Of a stretch of DNA of 64,000 nt, positions 1 through 8,675 are shown piece by piece. Under the pieces are notes generated by a model, which was not told where the DNA came from, did not search any database, and saw nothing but the letters and a program-made list of their open reading frames with translations. The translations under genes and the position numbers were made by a program. Each line of letters opens with the position of its first letter. The stretch's first letter is position 1. Location: assembly GCA_016201865.1 (NCBI GenBank), contig JACQCA010000019.1:1-64000 (forward strand), read 5' to 3'. This DNA comes from Nitrospirota bacterium (lineage in GTDB: Bacteria; Nitrospirota; Nitrospiria; JACQBZ01).

Positions 1-43
1 ATCCGTCGGCAGGCGCGGAGGAGGGGGTATGGTGATGCCAAAC

Positions 44-424
44 TCAAGACCTGAGCCTCGCCCTTGGCTCTGCTTTGATCCATGGTTCATGAAGGAACCG
101 CTTCAGTGCCACGGCGCTGTTGTGTTTTCCATCGCGCGCCGCAAAAACGAGCGTCACGGTTCTTTCCCGGGCCTTGCGCAGGAGCAGATCGAGAAACGCT
201 TTCTTTGATCGGAGCTCGGCCCTGTAACGCTTGCAAAACTCTTTCCATCGAGCTGGTTCATGACCAAACCAGGTTCGTAGCTCCGGACTCGGCGCGATCT
301 CCTTCAGCCATAGATCGATTCTGGCCCGTTGCTTTGTCAATCCCCTCGGCCAGAGCCGCTCGACGAGGATGCGGTATCCGTCCTCGCGGGATGGCGCTTC
401 ATAGACACGCTTGAGCCGCATCAC
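44..424 (-). CDS. DUF488 family protein
   Basis: 126 aa ORF; 'KRVYEAPSREDGYRILVERLWPRGLTKQRARIDLWLKEIAPSPELRTWFGHEPARWKEF' is the characteristic DUF488 pattern. Confidence 0.88.
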   Translation of the reverse strand: MMRLKRVYEAPSREDGYRILVERLWPRGLTKQRARIDLWLKEIAPSPELRTWFGHEPARWKEFCKRYRAELRSKKAFLDLLLRKARERTVTLVFAARDGKHNSAVALKRFLHEPWIKAEPRARLRS

Positions 425-461
425 GATCGAAACTGATCCCTTTCTATCAAATCATGGATGG

Positions 462-489
462 GTAAGGGCGCACGGCCGTGCGCCCTTAC
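462..489. repeat. 28-bp perfect palindrome GTAAGGGCGCACGGCCGTGCGCCCTTAC (REP-like hairpin)
   Basis: Direct reading; similar in size and arm sequence to the hairpins at the RAYT gene near 38 kb. Confidence 0.8.
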
Positions 490-517
490 ATTACCGTGTG
501 TCCATTGGCATTGCCCA

Positions 518-1153
518 TTACCTCCGGATTGTTTTCGTCCTCCGCCCGTCGGACCGGAGGCGGTCCAATTGGGCACGGCGGAAGCAGTCGACCGTGTGAT
601 CGTTGACCATGCCCACGGCCTGCATATGGGCGTAGACGACGGTGGGGCCGAGGAATTTGAAGCCGCGCTGTTTTAAATCCTTCGCCCAGGCCACGGCCTC
701 ATCGGTATAGGGCGGATAATCTTTGAGGCTGCGGAAGCGGTGGAGGATCGGCCTGCCGTTCACCCACGACCACATGTAGGCGGCGAAGGAGCCGTGCTCG
801 CGCCGGACCTCCAGAAACCGTTGGGCGTTGTTGATCGCGACCTCGATCTTCTGCCGGTTGCGGATGATGCCGGCGTCTTTGAGCAGCAGTGCGACGTCGC
901 GCCGGCCGAAGCGGGCCACCTTTCGGTAGTCGAATCCGGCGAAGGCCTTGCGGAAATTCTCGCGCTTGTAGAGCACCGTGCGCCACGACAGCCCGGCCTG
1001 GAAGACCTCCAGCACCAGGAACTCGTAGATTTTGCGGTCGTCATGCACCGGCACGCCCCATTCCTCGTCGTGGTAGGCGAGATAGAGCGGCTCGCCCGCC
1101 GTGGGCCAGGGACAACGGATGAGGCGTGAGGGAGGCAGCATGGTGATGCTCAT
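518..1153 (-). CDS. tag: DNA-3-methyladenine glycosylase I
   Basis: 'RCPWPTAGEPLYLAYHDEEWGVPVHDDRKIYEFLVLEVFQAGLSWRTVLYKRENFRKAFAGFD' is typical of Tag. Confidence 0.93.
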   Translation of the reverse strand: MSITMLPPSRLIRCPWPTAGEPLYLAYHDEEWGVPVHDDRKIYEFLVLEVFQAGLSWRTVLYKRENFRKAFAGFDYRKVARFGRRDVALLLKDAGIIRNRQKIEVAINNAQRFLEVRREHGSFAAYMWSWVNGRPILHRFRSLKDYPPYTDEAVAWAKDLKQRGFKFLGPTVVYAHMQAVGMVNDHTVDCFRRAQLDRLRSDGRRTKTIRR

Positions 1154-2148
1154 GAGTCCATTTCGTCCGACGCACCGCCCGATCGCGCGAGGTCGTCCAT
1201 GCTGATCTTCGCGGGATCGAATCTGGCGGCGGTCTTGGTCATGCGGTCGATGACTTCATCGAAGCCGAGCGGTTCGGCCTCCTTCGGACGGAACCGGATC
1301 GGGTTGATTCGGGCGACGACGAAGCTTTTCAGATACGGACTCGTCAGCCCGCGGGCCTTTAAGGCCTCGACCTGTTTGGTTACGGCGTCATCCAGCGCGA
1401 GCAGGCGCAGCGCGCGGTCCTTTCGAACTGCCTGCGCCGTGCGGATGGATTGCTTTAAGAACTGATCCACGCGCCGAAGAATCGGATTGTACGCCCCGCC
1501 GGAAAAGCGCGGACGGTCTTCGTAGCAGAGGCCGAGCGTGATGAAGGCCGGCTCTTCGAACTCGATCGCGTAGGTTTCTTCATGGACGTCATCCAACCGC
1601 GCAAGCTCTTTGTACATCCGGACGACCTCGAGCGATTTTTCTCGGAGGTTGTGAGCCTTCTCGGTATTGAGCGCCAGGATCTGATAAGCCGCCGAAGCCT
1701 CCGGCACGACGATCGCGACGATGCTCTTCGCGCCGAGCGTCCGCATCGCCGAGAGGCGATGGTTTCCGTTGGGTGTCCAGTATTTAGTGGCGCCGCCGGT
1801 CTCGTTCCGGACCGCGATGATCGGATCGAGGAACCGGCCGAGCTTTCCGATCACGTTCTCGAGTTTCCGGACATGCATCTCGGAGATGTTGCGTTGGTAG
1901 GGCGTCGGCTCGACGATCCCGATCGGAAGCGCGGCCAGCACGAGCCAGTTCCCGCCGTACGGCTCGCGGTAGGCCGCGAGAACCTTCCCGCCGTCGGCCT
2001 CGATGGATCGATCCAACTCGGCCACTTCTCCAGGCGGCGCCGCGGCAAGAAGGTCCGGCGCGGCCAGTCCCACCGAAACACCGGCCGATTTCCGCCGTTT
2101 TTTAACCGCTCCCGCCGCTCGCGGCTTTTTGGGTTTCTTGTCGGGCAT
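1150..2148 (-). CDS. ParB/Srx-like nuclease-domain protein
   Basis: 'YQRNISEMHVRKLENVIGKLGRFLDPIIAVRNETGGATKYWTPNGNHRLSAMRTLGAKSIVAIVV' ParB-like core; no partner ParA nearby. Confidence 0.75.
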   Translation of the reverse strand: MPDKKPKKPRAAGAVKKRRKSAGVSVGLAAPDLLAAAPPGEVAELDRSIEADGGKVLAAYREPYGGNWLVLAALPIGIVEPTPYQRNISEMHVRKLENVIGKLGRFLDPIIAVRNETGGATKYWTPNGNHRLSAMRTLGAKSIVAIVVPEASAAYQILALNTEKAHNLREKSLEVVRMYKELARLDDVHEETYAIEFEEPAFITLGLCYEDRPRFSGGAYNPILRRVDQFLKQSIRTAQAVRKDRALRLLALDDAVTKQVEALKARGLTSPYLKSFVVARINPIRFRPKEAEPLGFDEVIDRMTKTAARFDPAKISMDDLARSGGASDEMDS

Positions 2149-2156
2149 AATCGCGC

Positions 2157-2894
2157 TCAGCCTCTTTTTGCGACGGCGACGAAATTGGCAAAGGCCGAGT
2201 CGAGGAGGGATTTAAACAATTCGGCCGTTTCCCGGTCGGTCGGATCGGGCCACGGCGGAAGATCCGTTTTCGGGTAGAGACGAGTGGCCGAGATCCAAAC
2301 CGCCGACTCCAGCACGACGGGGAGGCCGTTCTTTTCAAACGCCTCATTTAATATGTGCGCCCCTTTTTTTCGGTCGAAGACGATCACGATGATTTCAAAC
2401 GCGGTCCGGCCGGACAGAGAACGAAAGGGCGAGTAGACGATCGAGACGCCCGCCTGAGAGGTCTCGGCATTTCCGACCGTGTATCCGCGTTTCCGTATCC
2501 GATCGGCCACCCACCGATGCATTTTCTGAGTGTATTGCCGGGCCGTGTTCTTGTCGATCGTATCCGGAAAAAAAACCGTGCTGGTGTCGAGCCTTTGATA
2601 CGACCGCAGTTTCTTCCCGGTGAGCAATCGAACCATCGTGACCGGGCTTCCGGATCCCCCCGCCAATTCGATACGGGACGATTCATTGTGACTTAAGATG
2701 CCCGATTGTTTCGAGAAAGGAAGTTTTGCCGGTTCCGGACCGGGAAGCGTTTTGAGCGTTCCGTGACCGGCGGCGCATCCGAGAAGGCCGACCGCGGCCG
2801 GGACCCATAAAAACGCTCCGAGCCAACCCAAGCGGCGCCCGCGGGGGCGGGTAAGACGGCCGTGGTAAAGGTCTGGAATGTATGGATGCGGCAT
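2157..2894 (-). CDS. putative lipoprotein of unknown function
   Basis: Signal/lipobox-like 'AVGLLGCAAGH'; start at 2894 chosen inside the longer ORF 2157..2954. Confidence 0.55.
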   Translation of the reverse strand: MPHPYIPDLYHGRLTRPRGRRLGWLGAFLWVPAAVGLLGCAAGHGTLKTLPGPEPAKLPFSKQSGILSHNESSRIELAGGSGSPVTMVRLLTGKKLRSYQRLDTSTVFFPDTIDKNTARQYTQKMHRWVADRIRKRGYTVGNAETSQAGVSIVYSPFRSLSGRTAFEIIVIVFDRKKGAHILNEAFEKNGLPVVLESAVWISATRLYPKTDLPPWPDPTDRETAELFKSLLDSAFANFVAVAKRG

Positions 2895-3079
2895 GGTCAA
2901 AATCCGTGGGTGGGAGTAAAAACGAATCATACCAATTTCGGGCCGATAAATCAACCGTCGGGATGTCGGCGCGGCCGGAAAAAAGTCTTGCGGTTTTCCC
3001 GGGTTTCCCGTATGATTTTTCTGTGCCGGTATGCCATGCCTGTCAGAAGCCGGATCATCTATTTAAGAAAGCCTGATGG

Positions 3080-3724
3080 ATGTTTAAAACCGATCTGCTT
3101 ATATTCGATCTGGACGGCACGCTGGCCGATACGAAGGACGATCTCGCCGCGGCCGTGAACCTGACGCTCGGGGAGTTGGGCCTTCCCGAACGACGGCCGA
3201 CCGAGATCTACGGCTATGTCGGCAGCGGCGTCCGAAGATTGATCCAGCAGGCCGTGGGCGAGGAGGAGGGCGAACGATTCAAACAGGCGATGCGGATCTT
3301 CAAGGGCCATTATCTGGCCCATCTCCTGGATACCACGAGACTGTATCCGGGGATGGACGGCGTGCTTGCGCATTTCAAGTCCAAGAAAAAGGCCGTTGTG
3401 ACGAACAAGCCGCAGATCTATACCGACAAGATCTTGGCCGGTTTGAAGATCACGGATCGGTTCGATCTCATCGTCGGCGGGGATAACGGCCTGCCGCTCA
3501 AGCCCGATCCGCAAATGGTCCATGCCGTCCTCGAAAAACTTTCGGCCGATCCGAAGAGGACCGTCATGATCGGGGACGGGCTGCACGACATCCATGCCTC
3601 GCGCGCGGCCGGGATCGCGGTCTGCGCCGTCGGGTACGGCCTCGGGAATCCCGAAGAGCTCAAGGCGGCCCGGCCGGACTTTTTCTGCTCAAACGCTGAT
3701 GAATTAAAACAGTTGTTCGTTTAG
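3080..3724 (+). CDS. gph: HAD-family phosphoglycolate phosphatase-like
   Basis: 'LLIFDLDGTLADTKDDL', 'VVTNKPQIYTDKIL', 'VMIGDGLHDIHASRAAGI' HAD motifs. Confidence 0.85.
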   Translation: MFKTDLLIFDLDGTLADTKDDLAAAVNLTLGELGLPERRPTEIYGYVGSGVRRLIQQAVGEEEGERFKQAMRIFKGHYLAHLLDTTRLYPGMDGVLAHFKSKKKAVVTNKPQIYTDKILAGLKITDRFDLIVGGDNGLPLKPDPQMVHAVLEKLSADPKRTVMIGDGLHDIHASRAAGIAVCAVGYGLGNPEELKAARPDFFCSNADELKQLFV

Positions 3725-3776
3725 CGTCGCTCGGAGCCTGCCGGGCCTCGATTGATATTCATCTGAGGCGCAAGCC

Positions 3777-4268
3777 GTGTGGCCCAAGATTTTTGGCGTC
3801 GTGGTATTTGTCGTCGCGCTGCCTCTGGCGGCCGTCGTGGTCGCGATCGCGATGAACCGGCCGATGGTATTCGATCCGCCCGGTTTTTCAAAACGGCTTG
3901 CGATCTATCTCCAGTACAATGTGGCCGAGACCACGGCCGATCCGCTCCTGCCCGAACTTCGCATCCGGCGGTATCGGGCCTCCGAGGAGGAAATAAAGGC
4001 GGCGGTCGAACAGGCGATCCGCTCTTTTCCCCGCTGGAGAATGATCCGGACCGAAAGGGATTTGGGCGCGTATCAGGTCGAGGCGACCAGCCTTCTGTGG
4101 CGGTTCCGGGATGACCTCTCGATTTTGGTAATCCGCTCCGCATCCGACGGAGTCGAGGTCTACCTCCATTCCGCATCGCGGGTCGGAGGCGGCGATCTGG
4201 GGGCCAACCGCGCCCGCATCATCGAGTTCTACGAGGCGCTTGAACGCGAACTTGGAAAAGGCGTTTAA
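3777..4268 (+). CDS. DUF1499-like protein
   Basis: N-terminal TM; 'FPRWRMIRTERDLGAYQVEATSLLWRFRDDLSILVIRSASDGVEVYLHSASRVGGGDLGANRARI' is DUF1499-like. Confidence 0.7.
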   Translation: MWPKIFGVVVFVVALPLAAVVVAIAMNRPMVFDPPGFSKRLAIYLQYNVAETTADPLLPELRIRRYRASEEEIKAAVEQAIRSFPRWRMIRTERDLGAYQVEATSLLWRFRDDLSILVIRSASDGVEVYLHSASRVGGGDLGANRARIIEFYEALERELGKGV

Positions 4269-4308
4269 ACCGCGGGCGAATTATTCTTTATACTTGTCAC
4301 GGGAAATT

Positions 4309-4317
4309 TGGTATAAT
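4309..4317 (+). promoter_or_regulatory. extended -10 promoter element (TGG-TATAAT) upstream of the histone-like gene
   Basis: TGnTATAAT 52 bp before the ATG at 4369; no good -35, as expected for the extended -10 class. Confidence 0.55.
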
Positions 4318-4368
4318 CGGGTCCGTTTTTTCCAACAGTCCGAAAATTCACACCGAAAGGAGAGAAGG

Positions 4369-4554
4369 ATGGCGGATATTCTGGTGGTGGCGTCGAAAGT
4401 GAAGAAATTCATTCGGGAGAAGTCCGGGATGAATACCTCGGCCGAGATCCTGGAGGTCTTGAGTCAAAAGCTGGAGAAGATCTGCCTGGATGCGATCGAG
4501 AAGGCGAAGGCCGACGGTCGTAAGACGGTCAAAGGGCGCGATCTCGAGGGATAA
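4369..4554 (+). CDS. single-domain bacterial histone-fold protein (61 aa)
   Basis: MADILVVASKVKKFIREKSGMNTSAEILEVLSQKLEKICLDAIEKAKADGRKTVKGRDLEG; helix-loop-long helix-loop layout ending in 'A..DGRKTVKGRDL' matches the histone L2 RxTV and final KDL pattern; RBS AAAGGAGAGAAGG. Confidence 0.8.
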   Translation: MADILVVASKVKKFIREKSGMNTSAEILEVLSQKLEKICLDAIEKAKADGRKTVKGRDLEG

Positions 4555-4580
4555 CCGGTCCGCCCGCCTCAGGCGGGGGG

Positions 4581-5228
4581 TTAGTGGTCGAAATGCGCCC
4601 CGCAGCTGGGGCAGACGGGATCGTCCGGATCGCAGGCCTCACCGCAGGACGAGCAGAAATATTCCTCTTCATCCGCTTCATCGTCCAGGTCCAACTCCCT
4701 TCCGCATTCCGGGCAGATCTCATCCTCCGGAGCGACCTCGGAGTCGCAGGCCGCGCAGACGATCGTTGCTTCTTCGTCTTCCGCGAGAAATCGGTCTTCC
4801 TCTTTGTTCAGGGCATCCTTCTGGGCCTCCCAGTCCAGCAGCGCGCGGGCCTTCTCGACTTGGGAGAGGGGCGCCCGCACGACCACGCCGTCCAGATCGG
4901 ACGGCCGATCTTCCTCATCCAACCGATACTGAAACAAGAGGAGTTCATCATGCTCGATCCGGCATCGGATGCCTTCCTTTTCGAGGAAACGGGCCGCCTC
5001 TTTCATTTCGTTGAGTCGGCCGCGGAGGACCTCGATATGGGCCTCTTCGCGCGGGGCGGCGGCCGTTTTCTTGGGCGGTTTCGGTTTTGGAGAAGCCGTT
5101 CCTTTCGAGAGGCCGGGATGCTCGGTCCGGAGTTTGATCGCGGAAGGAGGAAGAAGTTCACGCCCGCATTTCGGACAGACCAGAATAGGGGATCGATACT
5201 TTTTATTACAATGGGGACAGATGAGCAT
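4581..5228 (-). CDS. multi zinc-ribbon protein with central DUF2007-like region
   Basis: CxxC pairs at the N-terminus (CPHC/CPKC) and two C-terminal ribbons (CAAC/CPEC, CSSC/CPSC). Confidence 0.7.
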   Translation of the reverse strand: MLICPHCNKKYRSPILVCPKCGRELLPPSAIKLRTEHPGLSKGTASPKPKPPKKTAAAPREEAHIEVLRGRLNEMKEAARFLEKEGIRCRIEHDELLLFQYRLDEEDRPSDLDGVVVRAPLSQVEKARALLDWEAQKDALNKEEDRFLAEDEEATIVCAACDSEVAPEDEICPECGRELDLDDEADEEEYFCSSCGEACDPDDPVCPSCGAHFDH

Positions 5229-5397
5229 TGACGGTTCCTGTATATATTTTAACTCCCCCGGAGTCGAAATGCAAACGGGAAAAGGGGATCGGCGGCGCCG
5301 GCCGCGTTCCCGATCGCAAGACGAACGAAATTGACTTTGTCGTCGTTTTCTTTTAGCATCAACCGTGAAGGTCGTCTCTTTCGATATGGAGGATTAA

Positions 5398-5889
5398 ATG
5401 GTCGAGCATCCGATCCACCCGGTCGTGGTCCATTTCCCGATCGCGCTGCTTTTCACGGCCGTCTTTTTTGAAATTTTAGGATTTCTGTTGCGACGCGAGC
5501 AGTACCGCCAGTTCGGTTTTTGGCTGCTTATCCTGGGGTTCTTGAGCGGGCTCGTGGCGGCCGGATTCGGACTTTGGGGCGAGGCGGCGGCCGTGAAGAT
5601 GGGCGTTCCGGAGAAAGCAATCGAACGGCATGAGTCCTTTGCCGTGTCGACCCTGATCACGTTCGGGCTGCTGCTGATCTACCGCCGATGGGCCCGTGAT
5701 CGCTGGTCCTCCCATCGCAAAACGATCTATATTTCCGCGGCCGTGGCGGGCCTCCTTCTTTTGGGGACGACGGGATACTTCGGAGGGGAACTGGTGTACG
5801 AGTACGGCGCCGGCGTTTCGAAAACGGCTCCGGGAAGGTCAGGGTCGTCCGAGGCGACGCCGCCGGCCGCAAAGTCCGATAGGGACTAA
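5398..5889 (+). CDS. DUF2231 family membrane protein
   Basis: 'HPIHPVVVHFPIALLFTAVFFEILGFLLRR' is the DUF2231 hallmark. Confidence 0.87.
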   Translation: MVEHPIHPVVVHFPIALLFTAVFFEILGFLLRREQYRQFGFWLLILGFLSGLVAAGFGLWGEAAAVKMGVPEKAIERHESFAVSTLITFGLLLIYRRWARDRWSSHRKTIYISAAVAGLLLLGTTGYFGGELVYEYGAGVSKTAPGRSGSSEATPPAAKSDRD

Positions 5890-5902
5890 GGATGTTTCCC
5901 AC

Positions 5903-5931
5903 TTGACAATAAAATCGGTATGGGGCATAGT
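5903..5931 (+). promoter_or_regulatory. sigma70-like promoter TTGACA-N17-CATAGT
   Basis: Direct reading; upstream of the RRM gene. Confidence 0.5.
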
Positions 5932-6013
5932 AATTCACGAATCGTAAAGGTTCCGCGCGGCGGTTGCCGTGATGATCGGAACAGTGCTGTGTTTTCAGTC
6001 AAAGGAGAATCGG

Positions 6014-6346
6014 ATGGGTGCAAAGCTTTATGTCGGTAATCTTTCGTATCAAGTTACGGAACAAGAGATCAGCGAGCTGTTTGCGACGGCCGGAACGGTC
6101 GCTTCCGTAAAGATCATCACGGACAACCAAACGGGGCGTGCGCGGGGGTTCGGCTTTGTGGAAATGGGATCATCGGAAGATGCCCAGAAGGCGGTCGAAA
6201 TGTTTAACGGGAAGAGTTTTAAAGATAGAAATCTGATCGTCAGCGAGGCCCGTCCCCAGCAAAAGCGGGAGCGGGGCGGCGGGGGCTACGGCGGCGGAGG
6301 CTATGGCGGCGGAGGCTATGGCGGCCGCGGAGACCGCGGGAGATAA
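6014..6346 (+). CDS. RRM RNA-binding protein with Gly-rich tail
   Basis: RNP2 'KLYVGNLSY', RNP1 'RARGFGFVEM', C-terminal GGYGGGGYGGGGYGGRG. Confidence 0.95.
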   Translation: MGAKLYVGNLSYQVTEQEISELFATAGTVASVKIITDNQTGRARGFGFVEMGSSEDAQKAVEMFNGKSFKDRNLIVSEARPQQKRERGGGGYGGGGYGGGGYGGRGDRGR

Positions 6347-6422
6347 TCCGGCCGCGTCGAAATGGCCGGGTTGAGAACCCTCCTTTCAAACGGACTTTTT
6401 CAGCAGCCTGTTAGAGGGGAAG

Positions 6423-7094
6423 ATGCGACTGGCCATATGTTTGACCGTGCTCTGTCTTGCAGTAGGGGGTCCGGCCGCCGCGTCGGATCTGAGCCGGCCT
6501 ACGGAATCACTGAAACCGGGAACGTTTCTCTTCTCGGCGCCTCAATTGCGCGACCCGCACTTTTTCCACACCGTCGTTCTTCTGGTCACGTACGGCGCTG
6601 AAGGCGCCTCGGGTTTGGTCATCAACCGTCCCACCGATATTTCCCCCGGCCGGGCCTTTCCGGATCTGAAAGGGATTGAAAAATTACTAAAGCCTGTTTA
6701 TTTCGGCGGCCCGGTCAATCAGAGTCTCATCCTGGCGCTTTTGCGGACGGAATCCCTGCCGGACGGGGCGCAGAAGGTCGTGGACCATATCTATGTGACG
6801 GCCAGCCGGAAGGCCCTGGCCGACGCGCTTCAGAACCGAGATCCCGATAAAAAGGTTCGGGTTTTTTTCGGTTACGCCGGTTGGGGACCGGGACAACTTG
6901 ATCGGGAGTACGGAAACGGGGATTGGGTTGTCCGGGATGCGGATCCGGAGGCCGTTTTTTCGGAAGATCCCTCCACGGTCTGGGACGTGATCATGGAGCG
7001 CCGGGAAAAGATCCAGATCCGGACTCCGAACCTCCCGCCGTTCCTGCCATGGCCGTTCGGCATCCTTTCTAAAGGCCCGATCAACGGTCTCTAA
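6423..7094 (+). CDS. YqgE/AlgH family protein (with predicted signal peptide)
   Basis: 'LFSAPQLRDPHFFHTVVLLVTYGAEGASGLVINRPT', 'YFGGPVNQ', 'FFGYAGWGPGQLDREYGNGDWVV'. Confidence 0.92.
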   Translation: MRLAICLTVLCLAVGGPAAASDLSRPTESLKPGTFLFSAPQLRDPHFFHTVVLLVTYGAEGASGLVINRPTDISPGRAFPDLKGIEKLLKPVYFGGPVNQSLILALLRTESLPDGAQKVVDHIYVTASRKALADALQNRDPDKKVRVFFGYAGWGPGQLDREYGNGDWVVRDADPEAVFSEDPSTVWDVIMERREKIQIRTPNLPPFLPWPFGILSKGPINGL

Positions 7095-7133
7095 ATCGCC
7101 TCCTCACTCAGGCAGTCGCTTCGTCAAAATTCC

Positions 7134-7162
7134 TTGACAGCCCATCGGATATACCGTATGAT
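7134..7162 (+). promoter_or_regulatory. sigma70-like promoter TTGACA-N17-TATGAT upstream of rpsU
   Basis: Direct reading; 17-nt spacer, near consensus. Confidence 0.8.
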
Positions 7163-7218
7163 AGTTCGGTCTTTTCGCCGGACCGCAGAGAAACCGTTGC
7201 CTATTGAAAGGTTAGTTC

Positions 7219-7410
7219 ATGGAAGTCAAAGTCTATCAAGAAGGCCTGGAAAAAGCGATCAAGATCCTGAAACGGAAGATGGCCAAGGAAGGGATCTTCC
7301 GCGAACTTCGTCGTCAACAGGCCTACGAAAAGCCCAGCGTTAAGAAACGTCGCAAGCGACAGGATGCGCGAAAGCGCCGTCTAAAGGCCGAACGCCGCGG
7401 CCGCGAGTAA
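7219..7410 (+). CDS. rpsU: 30S ribosomal protein S21
   Basis: MEVKVYQEGLEKAIKILKRKMAKEGIFRELRRQQAYEKPSVKKRRKRQDARKRR. Confidence 0.96.
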   Translation: MEVKVYQEGLEKAIKILKRKMAKEGIFRELRRQQAYEKPSVKKRRKRQDARKRRLKAERRGRE

Positions 7411-7415
7411 TCAGG

Positions 7416-8675
7416 CTATTTATTATAGGGGCTCACGTCGCCCCCTCCACCGGCGAAGCCGGATGGAGCCTCCCCCTCTCGCTCGCCTTGCGAGCTGGGT
7501 AGATCCCCGCGGATATAAATCGGATTCGAGAAAATCCAGGGCCGCAGGCTCCCTTCGATGGTAAGCGAGATCTGGACCCGGTACACGCCGGCCTCTTCGA
7601 CCGGAACGGTCCACTGCGCCGTCTCGGCCTGTCGGATGACCGTTCCGTTTCGGATCAGCTCGATCCGTCCCGCGACCGGACTTTGGACGGTCAGTCTTAA
7701 TCCCGTCGTAAGCCTTATCTCGTCGCCCTGCATTCCTTTGAACGCCGGATCACCCGCCCAGAACGCGAAGCCGGTTGCGTCCGAAAACGTATCGAATGCC
7801 ACATAGGCATGACCGGAAGCGAGAGCCCTCAGCAGCTCCGTTTCGTTCAGGCCCTCGGCCAGGACATGCGTACGGACGAATCGGAAGCTCAAGCCGTAGG
7901 AATCGATCCGGCGGCCCAGAAGCCGGATGTTTTGATGCGCGTCGTTCCCGGCGAGGCCCGCCCAGCGCCGTTGTTGCGTCAGCGCATCCCATCGCCGAAG
8001 CGCTTCGGTCGGCCGATCGAGAATGGACGAGAAAACCTCCTCGGGATAAGAACGGAACGAGTACTCGATATCCAAAAAATATTTCGGAAACCGCCAGCGG
8101 TGGTCCACCGCGTCGTCTAAGATATCGTAAATCTCCATTCCGTCTATGCCTTGCGAGTCCCAATCGGTAAACCCGTTCGGATGGGCGACAAAGGCCAGCC
8201 CTCCCTGTCGCTTGACCCGGGCGATGATCTGGGGCATCGTCAGCGCTGCGGGGTCCAAGTAGTTTTTCAGTCCAAGAATGAGCAGACTGTTGCAGGTGTC
8301 GCCGGTGCGGCCGGCGCATCCTTTGATGATTTCGGAACCGCGGATGACCAGGATGTTGTCGAACCATCCTTCAAAGCCCTGAGTGTAAACTCGAGGGTTG
8401 TGGTGATCCGTCATGACCACGAATGAAAGCCCGGCCTGCTTGGCTCCTTCAATGATTTCATCCATCGTTCCCCGGCTGTCATGGGACAACAACGAATGGA
8501 CATGAACGACGCCCGGAAAATCCCGGTAACCCGCGAGCGGAGGAATCGGCCTTCGAGTTTTTTGGAGGGCTTCGATCGCATCCTTCTGTCGTTGCCAATA
8601 CGCGTGGGAAGTGCAACCCGATGCGGGGAGGATGAGGAAAAGAAGCATCAGGGCCGGCGCGAGACTTCGGGGCAT
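7416..8675 (-). CDS. PHP-domain metal-dependent phosphoesterase-like lipoprotein
   Basis: Lipobox 'LPASGCTS'; 'GVVHVHSLLSHDSRGTMDEIIEGAKQAGLSFVVMTDHHN' PHP motifs; C-terminal tail encoded by a dispersed repeat. Confidence 0.85.
   Translation of the reverse strand: MPRSLAPALMLLFLILPASGCTSHAYWQRQKDAIEALQKTRRPIPPLAGYRDFPGVVHVHSLLSHDSRGTMDEIIEGAKQAGLSFVVMTDHHNPRVYTQGFEGWFDNILVIRGSEIIKGCAGRTGDTCNSLLILGLKNYLDPAALTMPQIIARVKRQGGLAFVAHPNGFTDWDSQGIDGMEIYDILDDAVDHRWRFPKYFLDIEYSFRSYPEEVFSSILDRPTEALRRWDALTQQRRWAGLAGNDAHQNIRLLGRRIDSYGLSFRFVRTHVLAEGLNETELLRALASGHAYVAFDTFSDATGFAFWAGDPAFKGMQGDEIRLTTGLRLTVQSPVAGRIELIRNGTVIRQAETAQWTVPVEEAGVYRVQISLTIEGSLRPWIFSNPIYIRGDLPSSQGEREGEAPSGFAGGGGDVSPYNK
7425..7502. repeat. 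~80-bp hairpin element, copy A
   Basis: ataggggctcacgtcgccccctccaccggcgaagccggatggagcctccccctctcgctcgc...gagctgggta; near-identical to 63462..63544 and similar to 59915..59998. Confidence 0.85.

Noticed and set aside
4559-4583. GC hairpin CCCGCCTCAGGCGGG between convergent genes
   Set aside because: Most simply a terminator-like hairpin after the histone gene; without a clear U-tract I do not call it
6285-6345. Short GGCGGCGGAGGCTAT repeats
   Set aside because: Ordinary Gly-rich tail of an RRM protein
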